This document shows positions 10,962 to 20,708 of a DNA stretch of 64,000 nt, in pieces. The notes beneath the pieces were generated by a model. That model did not search any database. It had not been told where the DNA came from and was given only the letters and a program-made list of their open reading frames with translations. The position numbers and the translations under genes are program-made. Position 1 is the first letter of the stretch. Each line of letters opens with the position of its first letter. Origin of the DNA: Heliocidaris erythrogramma (Eukaryota; Echinodermata; Echinoidea; Camarodonta; Echinometridae); assembly GCA_025617745.1 (NCBI GenBank), contig CM046863.1, forward strand, positions 14,450,875 to 14,514,874, in the 5' to 3' direction.

Positions 10962-11377
10962 CTAGTTTTCTCTGCTGCAAAATTTGGGTTTTCAAGATGA
11001 AAATGAAGTATTAACAAATATTTGCCCCTTCCTCATGAATGACCTATCGGAGAAATATCACCGGTGGCTCACACAAAACTTATCAGCAATGCAGCGGTAC
11101 TGGTACCTTCGTACCCAGTACTTTACATGTACATGTGCAATGTTACATCAAGGAGTGCAGAACAAATTCAGCCCACTATTACTTGTGCTTATAAATGTGT
11201 ATAAGTGGGCTGTACCAAGGAGTTATCACATATAACTCATTGGCTGCACTAGATCATAGATACGTGTGTGTAGGTGTACGAGTGAATGGACATACCGTTG
11301 TAGATCCAGGCCATGTGCACTACAAAATTCGTTTGGCCGTATCGAGCAGACGACGCTTTGTGTGACGTGCTGGTGAG

Positions 11378-11501
11378 CGGACCAATCATGTTGCGTCAAT
11401 CCGCACGATTTCATTTTTGATGTGAAATAATCTGCAGCATGCTTGAACTCGCCTAACTCGTGACTGGTATAAAAGCTAAATCCTCAGGTTTTTAGTCAGT
11501 T
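11378..11501 (+). promoter_or_regulatory. Candidate CCAAT/TATA/initiator core promoter
   Basis: A TATAAAAG box at 11468-11475 is followed by an initiator-like TCAGTT at 11496-11501, so the presumed start A (11498) is 30 bp from the first T of the box, the canonical distance. A CCAAT box (ggaccaatc) lies near 11378-11384. About 50 bp downstream a pyrimidine-rich atttcttgcag resembles a splice acceptor. No convincing coding sequence follows, so this may be the promoter of an unrecognised gene, a transposon promoter, or coincidence. Confidence 0.4.
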
Positions 11502-12399
11502 CTGAAAGAGTATTTCTTTGCGATTCTAATAATCTAAAATATTTCTTGCAGCAAGAAAAGAGGGGGAAATGGAGAAAAATCAAATCTTAATCTTTATACG
11601 GATTATGCGCCACAAAATCCTCAGGGTAAATGCACAAGAAATCTAATTTTGAAGGTTTGAAATGCGAACATTTTCCAAAGCTCAGTCACTTTGCTCCCTC
11701 GCATAATTTTCTTGCATGATCTCTTAATTTTGTGCCCCCAGTAGGCCTATAGATTTATTAAATAGCTTAAAGGGTTCAAAATTAAAAAAAAAAGATCTAA
11801 TTGCTTCGCTCGCTATATCAGGTAAGTTTCATATGACTTCTAAATCTTCTAAATATTGCGCCCTTAATATATAAGTATATAAAGTTTATAAATCAGCATT
11901 TGCAAAGGTTCAACTTTTCAAAGCAATCTCAACTTCAGGTAGCCTTGCTGAATTTCTCGACTCTCTCTTAAGCCTTGATAGGGTTTTCGTTAGTTTTGCT
12001 TCCAATTTATAGAAGTGAGTGAATAGAATACCGCTCATCAATGTATAAAATTCGAGCTTCTCCACTCCTCAATTGGGGTGATGATTTGCTAATTTTCCTG
12101 GGTAAAATGCACAAGAAATTGTGCTTTTAGGGTTAAAATTGAAAAATTTCCCGATCGGTCGCTTTGCTCCCTCGCTAATGTCACACACGTCACAGCAAAG
12201 AATTTTATGCAACTTTCAACAGAATTAATGCTATTTTCTAATAAACGGTACCATGAAATATACCTGCCATGAATATGAACATTGAAGCTTCTGAAAATTC
12301 AGAGAGCTTTAAAGATGAAATCTGAGTTTTAAAATCCTGGTTATGTGCAAGGTCACACACGTGACCTGAACTTTCTGACCTCTCACGTAGAACGGGTAT
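11502..12399. other. Dispersed-repeat sequence with 'ctttgctccctcgc' motifs
   Basis: The phrases gggtaaa(a)tgcacaagaaat and (g/a)ctttgctccctcgc occur twice here (about 11624-11705 and 12100-12176). The latter recurs in reverse at about 41845-41865, with related gcttcgctcgc phrases near 29360. This is a dispersed repeat family whose ends I could not define. No gene was recognised. Confidence 0.45.
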
Positions 12400-12540
12400 T
12401 ATCCACAGAACTAAAGACGTAGAAGGCTCATACCCATTCACAACGCACAGATCGCGGTATCGTCGTAATACCCGGTGTAGGATTCGCTCGAGTGCACACG
12501 CCGCCATATTGCTTAGTCCTCGATCTTTTCAACTACCCAC
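12400..12540 (-). promoter_or_regulatory. Start-proximal segment with ATGGCGG, paired with 15690-15815
   Basis: On the minus strand gaggactaag, then caatATGGCGGCG, opens a frame of about 90 codons (12238-12507) beginning MAACALERILHRVLRRYRDL. ATGGCGG is the core of YY1-type promoter/start elements. The segment shares two blocks with the plus strand at 15690-15815: GAGGACTAA-x-CAAYATGGCGG, and the 20 bases ending in tctacgtctttag. Shared blocks with a diverged stretch between them suggest duplicated promoter/first-exon DNA or ends of a mobile element. I do not recognise the peptide. Confidence 0.35.
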
Positions 12541-12865
12541 CAGACCGTGTGCTTCTCAATGCCTATTTATATTATATCGGATCTTCTTTATCGAAATAAA
12601 GGGCCTTAATTGTGCCTTCATCACTTGAAATTTTGAAGTTGGCTTTTTCACTGAAGTTCAGCTGCTCTCTCATACATAAGTAACGTCAACTCATATCATG
12701 TACATTTTAGGGGGGGGGGGTCTCTTTCGGACACAAAGGTTAAGATTGTATTCTCTCAAATTCAAGATAATATCAACGGTTGTTTTTTCTATCACTATTA
12801 TCATTTTAGTTCCCTTTCAAGAAAGCACCCCGAGTTCGTTTGTTCACGTTCATCCTTCTTGACAC

Positions 12866-13200
12866 CAGTGGCGGCACCAGGGGGGGGGGGGGGCATGGGG
12901 GGCATTTGCCTCCCCCCCCCCCCAGTTGCCCCCCCCCCCAATAATTTTCGGAGTGAAAAAAAATAAAAGGGTGGACAAATTTGTTGTCCGCCCTTGCCCC
13001 CCATAAGCGGATCGAGAGGGGGGGGGGGTCACGGGGGTCCGGACCCCCCCCCCCCTCCTCCCTTTTTGGCGCCGTTTTTTTTTTTACTTGGCGCCGTCTT
13101 TCTTGGCTTTTTTTTTTTTTGCTTGTCAGGGAATTATGGAGGGAAACTGGGCCCCATAACCCTTTACTGAGCGTTTTTTTGAAGTTTGTCAAAAATTGTT

Positions 13201-13241
<41 letters not shown>

Positions 13242-13418
13242 GGAGGGACTTTTTTAGAAGCTGGCGAGACCAAAAAAATACGGGTCTACGTTTTGACAAA
13301 CTTTCATTTTTGTACCCCCTCTTTTACTCAATCCTGCATCCCTGCCCCCCCCCCCAACATTTTCTTTTGGCCCCCATTTGCCCCCCCCCCCACTTTAAAA
13401 ATCCTGGTGCTGCCACTG
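12866..13418. mobile_element. 553-bp hAT-type MITE with long G/C homopolymers
   Basis: Imperfect terminal inverted repeats (CAGTGGCGGCACCAGG at the left, CCTGGTGCTGCCACTG at the right) lie between perfect 8-bp duplications CTTGACAC (12858-12865 and 13419-13426). Both features diagnose hAT-type insertion. The interior contains several G- or C-runs, the longest 39 C at 13201-13239. All ORFs reported across it are proline/glycine-rich readings of these runs and are not genes. A related, end-truncated copy starts near 14757. Confidence 0.85.
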
Positions 13419-13426
13419 CTTGACAC

Positions 13427-14755
13427 CCCTCGGAAAGCAACAAAAAATATACTTGCTTTTTTGGTACCATGTACATGACTTGTAAAACGTTATACTTTTT
13501 GTACAGTTTCATGTAACATAAAAAGGCCAACAATTTTGTTTGTTTTTTTCGCACTGTTTAATTTCTGCATTTTTCATAAGTACAAAGTAAAGTATATTCA
13601 GAATCATAATATCATAATATACATAATCTACGTAATAAACATAATATAATTACTTTTGACAAAAAGATACAATTAACAAAATAAGGTATAAATATAATAA
13701 CAAGAATAGTGGGGCGATTCTATGCTAAGGAGAGTGAAATGATGCAGGAGACCGACATCGTAAGCATAAGCTTGAGATGATGACGGCCTCGGGATAGGAA
13801 ATGAAAGAAGAAAAATAAAAGAAAGACTAAGAATGAGTGATAGTACAAAGCCTCTGCTTAATTTGAAATTTAATTTGATGCCTCAATAAATGGTTAATTT
13901 TTCTCTAACAATATTAAATAGTAACTTTAATTACTGTATTGATTAAGAAGGTGTTTTTTATAATGGTTTTAAAAGAAAAAAAAAAAAAAGTCCGTAACTT
14001 AAGCGAATCAGGTAAGGAGTTCCATATTTCAGGGCCGTGATGCCTAATTGATTTTTTGAATTAAGGATGTGTTCAACATACTCTGCCATGTTTCTATTTA
14101 TCTTTGATGATAATCCTTATATAAGTTAGGACTTTATCGATGAACTTTTTTAAATCGTGGATTAATCAGATTGGCAGGGGAACGGGGAGCGGGATTCGAG
14201 GGGGGGGGGGGGTAAGTCTGTAGCCCTCCTCCCACTTTCTGAGTAGACGCATTAATTGCTTAGCCGCCGCTTGAATCAATTTTTATTCAACTGTTTGTTT
14301 TTTTTTTACTTTGAAGAAACGTTTGTATTTTTACAAGCCAAGCTCAAGATTCTCCTTTTATTGTATTTCTTTTTTTTTTAATTATTCATGACCCTTCACT
14401 ATATGAGTGTCAAGATAAAGTCCAACAGATTTTGAGTGTGTCTAATCGATATTAAGAAACAGATGAATACGATGATGTGCTTATTGTTTACAGTCAGAAT
14501 TGACTGCTCCTGGATGATCTCAATTAAAGTTGGTCCTTACCATCCATGGAATATTATTTGACAATGTTTGTAATTTGTATAATTTAGTAACCCACATGGG
14601 GGGAAAAAAATCATTAATATCCATGACTATGTTGTTTGTTTTACATGTATAATAATCAAAGATAGATGTATCTGCAACTGTGCAAATAACTTTGGCATAT
14701 AAAACTCGGGACATTGGCACATGCAGCAAAGGCATCAAAAGCATAATCATCATAG
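13427..14755. other. No recognisable gene
   Basis: AT-rich intergenic sequence with A-runs near 13977-13989, a G-run near 14200-14212 and T-runs near 14299 and 14370. No coding, RNA or terminal-repeat signature was found. Confidence 0.4.
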
Positions 14756-14990
14756 CATTGGCGGATCCGGGGGGGGGGGGCACTTCCGGCCCGTGCCCCC
14801 CCCCCCCCCCCCCCTTTGGAAGAAAAGTATGCATTTTTACCATAGAGGATCCCTTTTGTGGATTGTGCCCCCCCCCCTTTTAGAATGAAAACCTTTTTTT
14901 TTTTTTGCTTGTCAGAGAATTATGGAGGGAAACCGGACCCCTATACCCCCCCCCCCCAAACTGGGCGAATTTTGGAGGTCTGGCGAATTT
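14756..14990 (+). mobile_element. Partial copy of the hAT-type homopolymer MITE
   Basis: It begins attggcggatccgggg, resembling the left end of the 12866 element, and shares its interior phrase gcttgtcag(a/g)gaattatgg followed by agggaaac. I could not find a matching right end, so it is truncated or diverged. It contains G- and C-runs up to about 18 bases. Confidence 0.6.
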
Positions 14991-15689
14991 TTTTTTTGTC
15001 GAATTAGAATTGTAATGACTTTATTTTTGTCAAATTAGAATTTTAATGATTAATGATTAAGTCAGTCCTCTCCGAAAGCTATACCTTTTGTTTCCAATTT
15101 GGCAGTCGTGACTTGTGACACTTCGTTGGACTTGATGTATTTTTAATGTTCTTATTTAGAGTGACAACCTTCAACAAAACACAGATGTCTGGATCATACA
15201 GTGATCTGTAAAGACACAGAATTTTCTTGAGGGCTATATATTGCAACGTACTGAAATGAGCACACCTCATATCGAACTCTTACAAGCATGAAGTCTTGCA
15301 TCAGGATATGAATACAATAACATAAATTTCCACTTTCATTTGCCAGAACCATGAGAATCATTTCAGTGATCAAAGTTGTTTGAAATGGTAAGTAAATGTA
15401 GTGCAGTAAAATTATCAAAATGAGCAACAAGAGTGGATGATGACTGCATTTCTATAATAACAAATGGGCCTAAGCATGAAAATGCCCAAAGCAACATTTG
15501 ATAACACTGGCAATAATATATTTCATGTATTTCGAGAGAAACTTCCCTCTCTTTTTGTACTCTTGGTTCATTTGGATACTAGCATTAACAAAATCTAGCA
15601 ATTTCAGTAAGATTTCATATACCGGTAACCCTAGTGTTGATCAAACAATTTGTACTGAATGAATGCCGTTGACGCGACGAGATTCCGGA
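14991..15689. other. No recognisable feature
   Basis: AT-rich unique-looking sequence with no supported exon, RNA gene or repeat end. Confidence 0.35.
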
Positions 15690-15815
15690 GCTGGAGAGCG
15701 GAGGACTAACCAACATGGCGGATGTCACGTGATCACGTACAAACAATGCCTACAATTTCGCACCCGCACGAGCCTTCTACGTCTTTAGGAGTTCTGTGGT
15801 ATTATCATTGACCCT
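15690..15815 (+). promoter_or_regulatory. ATGGCGG / CACGTG segment upstream of the Gypsy insertion
   Basis: Contains gaggactaacc, then aacATGGCGGatg (YY1-like), immediately followed by TCACGTGATC, an E-box/CLEAR-type palindrome, and the block ending tctacgtctttag shared with the minus strand at 12400-12540. This looks like promoter/first-exon DNA. The Gypsy element is inserted 26 bp beyond it. No open frame of useful length follows the ATG. Confidence 0.35.
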
Positions 15816-15841
15816 TTTTGTTATTTCATCCATGTACCTAT

Positions 15842-16002
15842 TGTAATGAATAGCGCCAGCTACGTTGAAAATACTCTACATGGCGATCTGTGCATCGGCC
15901 ACTAAACGTCTACAAAGCAGACAATAAAGACTCCTGTGAGTAATTATAACGTAACTCTGACTTATGTCCTAATTTATGTCTTATAGCTAGAGACATATAA
16001 CA
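15842..16002 (+). repeat. 5' LTR (161 bp)
   Basis: Starts TGTAATGAATAGCG and ends in CA. It matches the 3' LTR except for one substitution (g/c at about 15867) and a one-base indel near the end. The sequence acaataaagactcc near 15923 probably supplies the polyadenylation signal (AATAAA). Confidence 0.95.
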
Positions 16003-16020
16003 TGGTGTCAGAAGTGAGAT
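16003..16020 (+). other. Primer binding site, tRNA-Leu type
   Basis: TGGTGTCAGAAGTGAGAT lies directly after the LTR's terminal CA. TGG pairs with the CCA end of a tRNA, and the sequence is close to the tRNA-Leu 3' end used by many Gypsy elements. Confidence 0.8.
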
Positions 16021-16203
16021 TTTGTTGATATGAGCCCACTAGGGACATAAACATCGATTTATGGGCGAGTGTTTGAGCGATGTGGACTGTGCTGAATGTA
16101 CGTGAAATCGCCTGTGTACTACCCCGACAGCTGCAACTGGCCGAGTGACCGGATACTCCTGATAGATTTTCGCCCATAGACCTGTACAGTGAGCTTTTGT
16201 ACA

Positions 16204-16824
16204 ATGGAGTCGATAAAGCCCCCCAGAGAACTAGAGATGGATTCATCAAACCTGCCCCGAGAATGGAGGCAGTGGAAGGAGACATTTACTTTGTATGTCG
16301 ATTTAGCAATGAATGGCAAAGAAGATAAGGTAAAAATAAAGATGCTCCTATATCTGGTTGGGACAAGAGGACGGGAGTTATACAAAACAATCAAACCAGC
16401 TGAAGAGAAACTAGACAAGGTGCTGGAAGCGTTTGAAATATATTGTAACCCGCCAAAGAATGAAACGGTAGACCGTTACAAATTTTTCTCCCGTAACCAA
16501 TCATGCAATGAAAGTTTTGATGCATATCTGACGGATCTACAGTTATTAGCTGCCAACTGTAACTTTGAAAATCTGAAAGAGTCTCTCATACGAGATAGAA
16601 TTGTATGCGGAGTCCAGAATGGAGGACTAAGAGAGAGATTGCTGCAAGAACTTAATTTCACCCTAGACAAGTGTGTTAAAATTTGTCGAGCATCTGAACT
16701 GTCAAAGGCAAACATGGAGACCATCTCTGGAGCTGCCCATGCGGTGGATGCCATCAGAAGGAAGTCAGAAAAAAAAAACCGTCAACAAAAGAGAGTGGAC
16801 AGAAGAAAGCAGAGAAAATGCTGA
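16204..16824 (+). CDS. gag (capsid region) of the Gypsy element
   Basis: About 206 codons from the ATG at 16204; an in-frame GTG further upstream is not a likely start. The protein is helical and capsid-like: EWRQWKETFTLYV near the N-terminus, a central LLYLVGTRGRELYKTI, then VDRYKFFSRNQ and the FDAYLTDLQLLAANC region, as in Gypsy Gag proteins. It ends in a basic tail without zinc knuckles. The knuckles lie in the overlapping -1 frame, reached at a run of ten A (16769-16778): beyond the run the -1 frame is open and leads straight into them. Either the A-run is a programmed slippery site or it has lost or gained one base relative to a parent with a single gag-pol frame. Confidence 0.85.
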   Translation: MESIKPPRELEMDSSNLPREWRQWKETFTLYVDLAMNGKEDKVKIKMLLYLVGTRGRELYKTIKPAEEKLDKVLEAFEIYCNPPKNETVDRYKFFSRNQSCNESFDAYLTDLQLLAANCNFENLKESLIRDRIVCGVQNGGLRERLLQELNFTLDKCVKICRASELSKANMETISGAAHAVDAIRRKSEKKNRQQKRVDRRKQRKC

Positions 16825-18242
16825 AAAAATGCAAGTTCTGTGGGAAATCTCATCCCATGAATAAAGAGAAATGTCCAGCATACAAGAAACAGTGTACAAA
16901 GTGCAAAAAGATGAATCATTTTGCTTGTATGTGTAAGAGTGCACAAGGAAGTAAAGTACACCAGTTTGATGAAGAAGCTGAATACGACGATGACACCCCA
17001 ATGGTAGATTACGCCTTGGGAGAGATACATGCAGCAGACAAGGAAGACGAATGGTTTGAAGCTATGGAGGTTGAAGGGAAACCATTGAAATTCAAACTTG
17101 ATTCAGGAGCACAATGCAATGTCATTCCAAAGTCAATCCAGGAACAGTTCCAAACACCATTGAAGAAGTCATATGCAAGGCTGGTGTTATATGTAACGGA
17201 ACACAGAGTGAAACCAGTTGGAAAGACGCAGCTTGTGGTAAAACACAAACAGAAGTGCTATACAATAGAGTTCCAAGTGGTCGATAGTGATGTGCAACCA
17301 GTGCTCGGTCTTAGAGCATGTCGAAGAATGAATCTCATACAACGAGTCGACGCAGTAGAAAAGGACTTGGAAGAAAAGTATGCAGATGTCTTCAAAGGCT
17401 TAGGATGCCTGCCAGGAGAGCATAGTATCAAAGTTCACCCAGAAGCTGATCCAGTAATCCATCCAACACGCAGAGTGCCTGTGGCGTTACGAGACAAAGT
17501 CAAAGAGGAACTGCAAAGGATGGAACAGCTTGGAGTAATTGAGAAAGTGACTACACCAAGCAAATGGGTGAGCAGCATGGTGACTGTGAGGAAGAAGAAC
17601 AGTGACCGAGTACGAATCTGTATTGATCCAAGTCACCTGAATGAAGCTATCCAGAGAGAACATTTCCCAATGCAGACCATAGAGGAAGTTGTATCCAGAA
17701 TGCCGAGAGCAAAGGTATTCTCAACTTTGGATGCAAATTCAGGATACTGGCAGTTGAAGCTTGATGATGATAGTGCTGATCTATGTACCTTCAACACCCC
17801 ATATGGGAGATACAAGTACCTACGGATGCCTTTTGGGGTGAAGTCTGCACCTGAGATTTTTCAGAGATCCATGACACAGATGCTAGAAGACCTTGAGGGA
17901 GTAGAGGTTGTCATGGATGATATTCTGGTCTGGGGTGAGACTACTGAACAACATGACAAACGCCTAGCAGCAGTGATGAAACGTCTTAGACAACAGAATG
18001 TCAAATTGAATCATGCAAAATGCCATCTGAGACAGAAAGAAGTGAAATATCTAGGTCATGTTCTGAGTGAAGGAGGGCTAAAAGTAGATCCAGCAAAAGT
18101 TAAAGGCGGTGAAGGCGATGTCCAAACCAACCAACAAGAAAGAGATGCAACGTTATCTTGGGATGGTGACGTACCTAGGAAAGTTTGTACCAAGCATGTC
18201 ACAAACAACAGCTCCACTCAGACAGCTGATAGCGAAGGATAG
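16818..18242 (+). CDS. pol, first part: zinc knuckles, protease, reverse transcriptase
   Basis: 474 codons. Residues 5-39 hold two zinc knuckles (CKFCGKSH..., CTKCKKMNHFACMC) that bind RNA and normally belong to Gag. The aspartic protease active site DSGA is at 95-98. The RT follows: VTVRKKNSDRVRICIDP, STLDANSGYWQL, the YLRMPFGVKSAPEIFQ motif, and the catalytic VMDD at 365-368 (VMDD in place of the more usual YxDD). The last genuine residues are near DPAKVK (about 18102). After that the frame runs into unrelated residues, because a one-base shift moves the true continuation into the +1 frame. Confidence 0.9.
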   Translation: MLKKCKFCGKSHPMNKEKCPAYKKQCTKCKKMNHFACMCKSAQGSKVHQFDEEAEYDDDTPMVDYALGEIHAADKEDEWFEAMEVEGKPLKFKLDSGAQCNVIPKSIQEQFQTPLKKSYARLVLYVTEHRVKPVGKTQLVVKHKQKCYTIEFQVVDSDVQPVLGLRACRRMNLIQRVDAVEKDLEEKYADVFKGLGCLPGEHSIKVHPEADPVIHPTRRVPVALRDKVKEELQRMEQLGVIEKVTTPSKWVSSMVTVRKKNSDRVRICIDPSHLNEAIQREHFPMQTIEEVVSRMPRAKVFSTLDANSGYWQLKLDDDSADLCTFNTPYGRYKYLRMPFGVKSAPEIFQRSMTQMLEDLEGVEVVMDDILVWGETTEQHDKRLAAVMKRLRQQNVKLNHAKCHLRQKEVKYLGHVLSEGGLKVDPAKVKGGEGDVQTNQQERDATLSWDGDVPRKVCTKHVTNNSSTQTADSEG

Positions 18243-20021
18243 AGAATGGATCTGGGAGCCAGAACATGAGGAAGCATTTGAGAAGCTACAAAGAATGCTA
18301 ATACAAACACCAGTACTGCAGTACTATGATGTCAAGAAACCAGTGGTGGTTAGTGTTGATGCCTCAAAGGATGGAGTAGGAGCTGTGCTCTTACAAGAGG
18401 AGAAGCCAATTGCTTATGCTTCTAAAGCATTTACAAACAGTGAGAAGAGATACGCCCAGATAGAAAAGGAGCTTGCTGCTGTCGTATATGGCATAGAGAA
18501 ATTCCATCAATATGTATACATGCAGAAATTCAAAGTTGAATCTGATCACAAGCCGCTCGAGAACATAATAAAGAAACCCTTGGCAGACACACCCCCAAGA
18601 CTTCAACGAATGTTGTTGCGACTTCAAAAGTATGATGTGGAAGTGCAGTAGAAAAAAGGTACAGAACTTTATGTAGCTGATGCCTTAAGCAGAGATTTCA
18701 TACAGAAGGCTGAGGTCGATGATGAACACAATCATGAAGTAGAAGTGTTCATGGTAGATGTCCTACCACTATCTCCAGCGAGGATAGATGAAATCCAAAG
18801 AGAAACCAAGCAAGATGCAGTGCTTCAAAAGCTGAAGAAGGAGATCCAAGACGGCTGGCCTGAGGAGCGATCAAAGGTAGATGCAGAAATAAAGCAATAC
18901 TGGGACTACCGTGAGGAACTAACAGTTGAGGATGACCTGATATTCAAAATGGACAGAGTCATTGTTCCATCAAAGATGAGGACAGACATGCTCAACAAAC
19001 TCCATCAAAGCCACCTTGGCATAGCAAAAACAAAGAGACTGGCAAGAGATGTAATCTTTTGGCCTGGAATGGGAGGAGAGATTACAGATATGGTGAGCAG
19101 ATGTGAAACTTGCAACCTACACAAGAACAGAAACCAAAAGGAACCACTGCTACCGCATCCAGTTCCTGAACTACCATGGCAGAAGGTTGGTGTTGACCTA
19201 TTCGAGGAACAAGGAACAATGTATGTGGTGATGGTTGATTATCTTTCAAACTATGTTGAAGTGAGCAAGCTAGTATCAACCACGAGTGCTGCTGTGATAT
19301 CGTGGTGTAAGCAAAACTTTGCACGCTATGGGATACCAGAGGAGGTATTCTCAGACAATGGACCACAGTTTTCCAGCAAGGACTTCAAGACATTTGCAGT
19401 GGAGTATGGGTTCAAGCATACTACATCATCTCCGACCTACCCACAATCGAATGGAAAGGTCGAGAAAGCAGTCCAGATAGTCAAGAACATTCTGAAGAAA
19501 TGTAGAGAAAGCAAGAGTGATCCAAATCTTGCCATACTACTCTACAGAAACACACCTGGAGATGGGATACCTTCACCAGCTCAAATCCTGATGGGAAGAA
19601 GAACTTCTACTACCCTGCCAACATCAAGATCATTGCTGAAGTCTGAAAAGCAACCAGATGCTACAGAAAGACTGAAAAAGATCAAAGAAAAACAGAAACA
19701 GTTCTTTGATCGAGGAGCGAAGCAACTACCCCCACTACAAGTTGGTGATAGAGTGATGATGCAGACTGAACGCGATGCTAGATGGATAGCAGCATGGGTC
19801 ATTGCTAAAGATGGTACACCACGGTCTTACATCGTCAAAACTGAGGGACCTGGAGGAATCTACAGACGAAATCGCAGACATCTTCGGAAAGTGCCAGACA
19901 ACCAACAGCAGGTACTGACAACGCAGATGATCAGCGTGATCAACACCCTCCGGACGAATCAACCCGGGAGAGACGCTACCCACTGAGACGTAGGAGACCC
20001 CCTAACCGCCTTGATTTGTAG
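18109..20021 (+). pseudogene. pol, second part: RNase H and integrase, broken
   Basis: From about 18103 the pol frame continues in +1: KPTNKKEMQRYLGMVTYLGK, the RNase H core (SVDASKDGVGAVLL, AYASKAFTNSEKRY, ESDHKPL), then an in-frame TAG at 18649-18651 where the family usually has an aromatic or similar residue. The same frame reopens with YVADALSR and the integrase: an HHCC finger (HQSH ... CETCNLHK) and catalytic D at 19195, D at 19354 and E at 19462, a DD35E spacing. A further shift near 19905-19925 diverts the C-terminus. In the neighbouring frame the expected basic tail (RRYPLRRRRPPNRLDL) runs to a stop at 20019-20021. So there are at least one frameshift and one nonsense change, plus a probable second shift; the copy should be non-autonomous. 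Confidence 0.88.
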
Positions 20022-20528
20022 AAGGAAGATATGATCGGTAACCATTTTCCATAGTTTAATTTAATGTATCTGCACGAAGATATTGCATGTTTATTAACAA
20101 TAATTAAGGAACATTAAACACACAGCAAATCATTAAAGGACTGGAAATCGTTTGAACTCTGAAGAACATTGGAATTTTGAGTGTTATACAGAAATGGACA
20201 ATCAACCACGCAAATGAAGACGCTAGACACTTCTGTAATTCCTGACAATATTTTATTTGTTTTTTTTTTTACATAGTTGCCAACTATTTTGCAATGAAGA
20301 AATTATATCATTTTCAGTTTGGAATTGCCAAAGTGAACAAGTGATCAAGTGATCAAAACCTTGTTTTAGTTTTATAGGAAATGACCAAAACTACATGAAA
20401 AGAGGTTATAACTATGCAAATTCCTATACAACATTGTTTGGAATTCGGATAGCTGGCAGCTATGACCTTATCAACACAAGACATGATGAATGTTGATACT
20501 TGTATTTTATATATCGTTTCTTTCTTTT

Positions 20529-20541
20529 AAAAGAAAGGGGA
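20529..20541 (+). other. Polypurine tract
   Basis: The run aaaagaaagggga sits immediately upstream of the 3' LTR, the expected plus-strand primer site. Confidence 0.85.
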
Positions 20542-20703
20542 TGTAATGAATAGCGCCAGCTACGTTCAAAATACTCTACATGGCGATCTGTGCATCGGCC
20601 ACTAAACGTCTACAAAGCAGACAATAAAGACTCCTGTGAGTAATTATAACGTAACTCTGACTTATGTCCTAATTTATGTCTTATAGCTAGAGACATTATA
20701 ACA
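20542..20703 (+). repeat. 3' LTR (162 bp)
   Basis: Near-identical to the 5' LTR; it ends in CA and is followed by the CCTAT target duplication. Confidence 0.95.
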
Positions 20704-20708
20704 CCTAT

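Larger units (their letters stand above)
15837..20708 (+). mobile_element. Ty3/Gypsy LTR retrotransposon (Mag-like), complete ends
   Basis: The element runs from 15842 to 20703 and is flanked by a perfect 5-bp duplication CCTAT (15837-15841 and 20704-20708). It has short LTRs, a tRNA-Leu-type primer binding site, gag, a zinc-knuckle/protease/RT/RNase H/integrase pol, and a polypurine tract, in canonical order. Protease-RT-RNase H-integrase order defines Ty3/Gypsy. The double zinc knuckle and the style of the RT and integrase motifs resemble the Mag/SURL lineage common in echinoderms and other invertebrates. The LTRs differ at only about two positions, so insertion was recent, yet pol carries several disabling changes. 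There is no env-like ORF. Confidence 0.93.

Noticed and set aside
12801-13478. Proline/glycine-rich ORFs up to 165 codons
   Set aside because: They translate G and C homopolymers inside a hAT-type MITE.
16189-16203. Upstream start for gag at 16189
   Set aside because: The codon is GTG; the first ATG in frame is at 16204.
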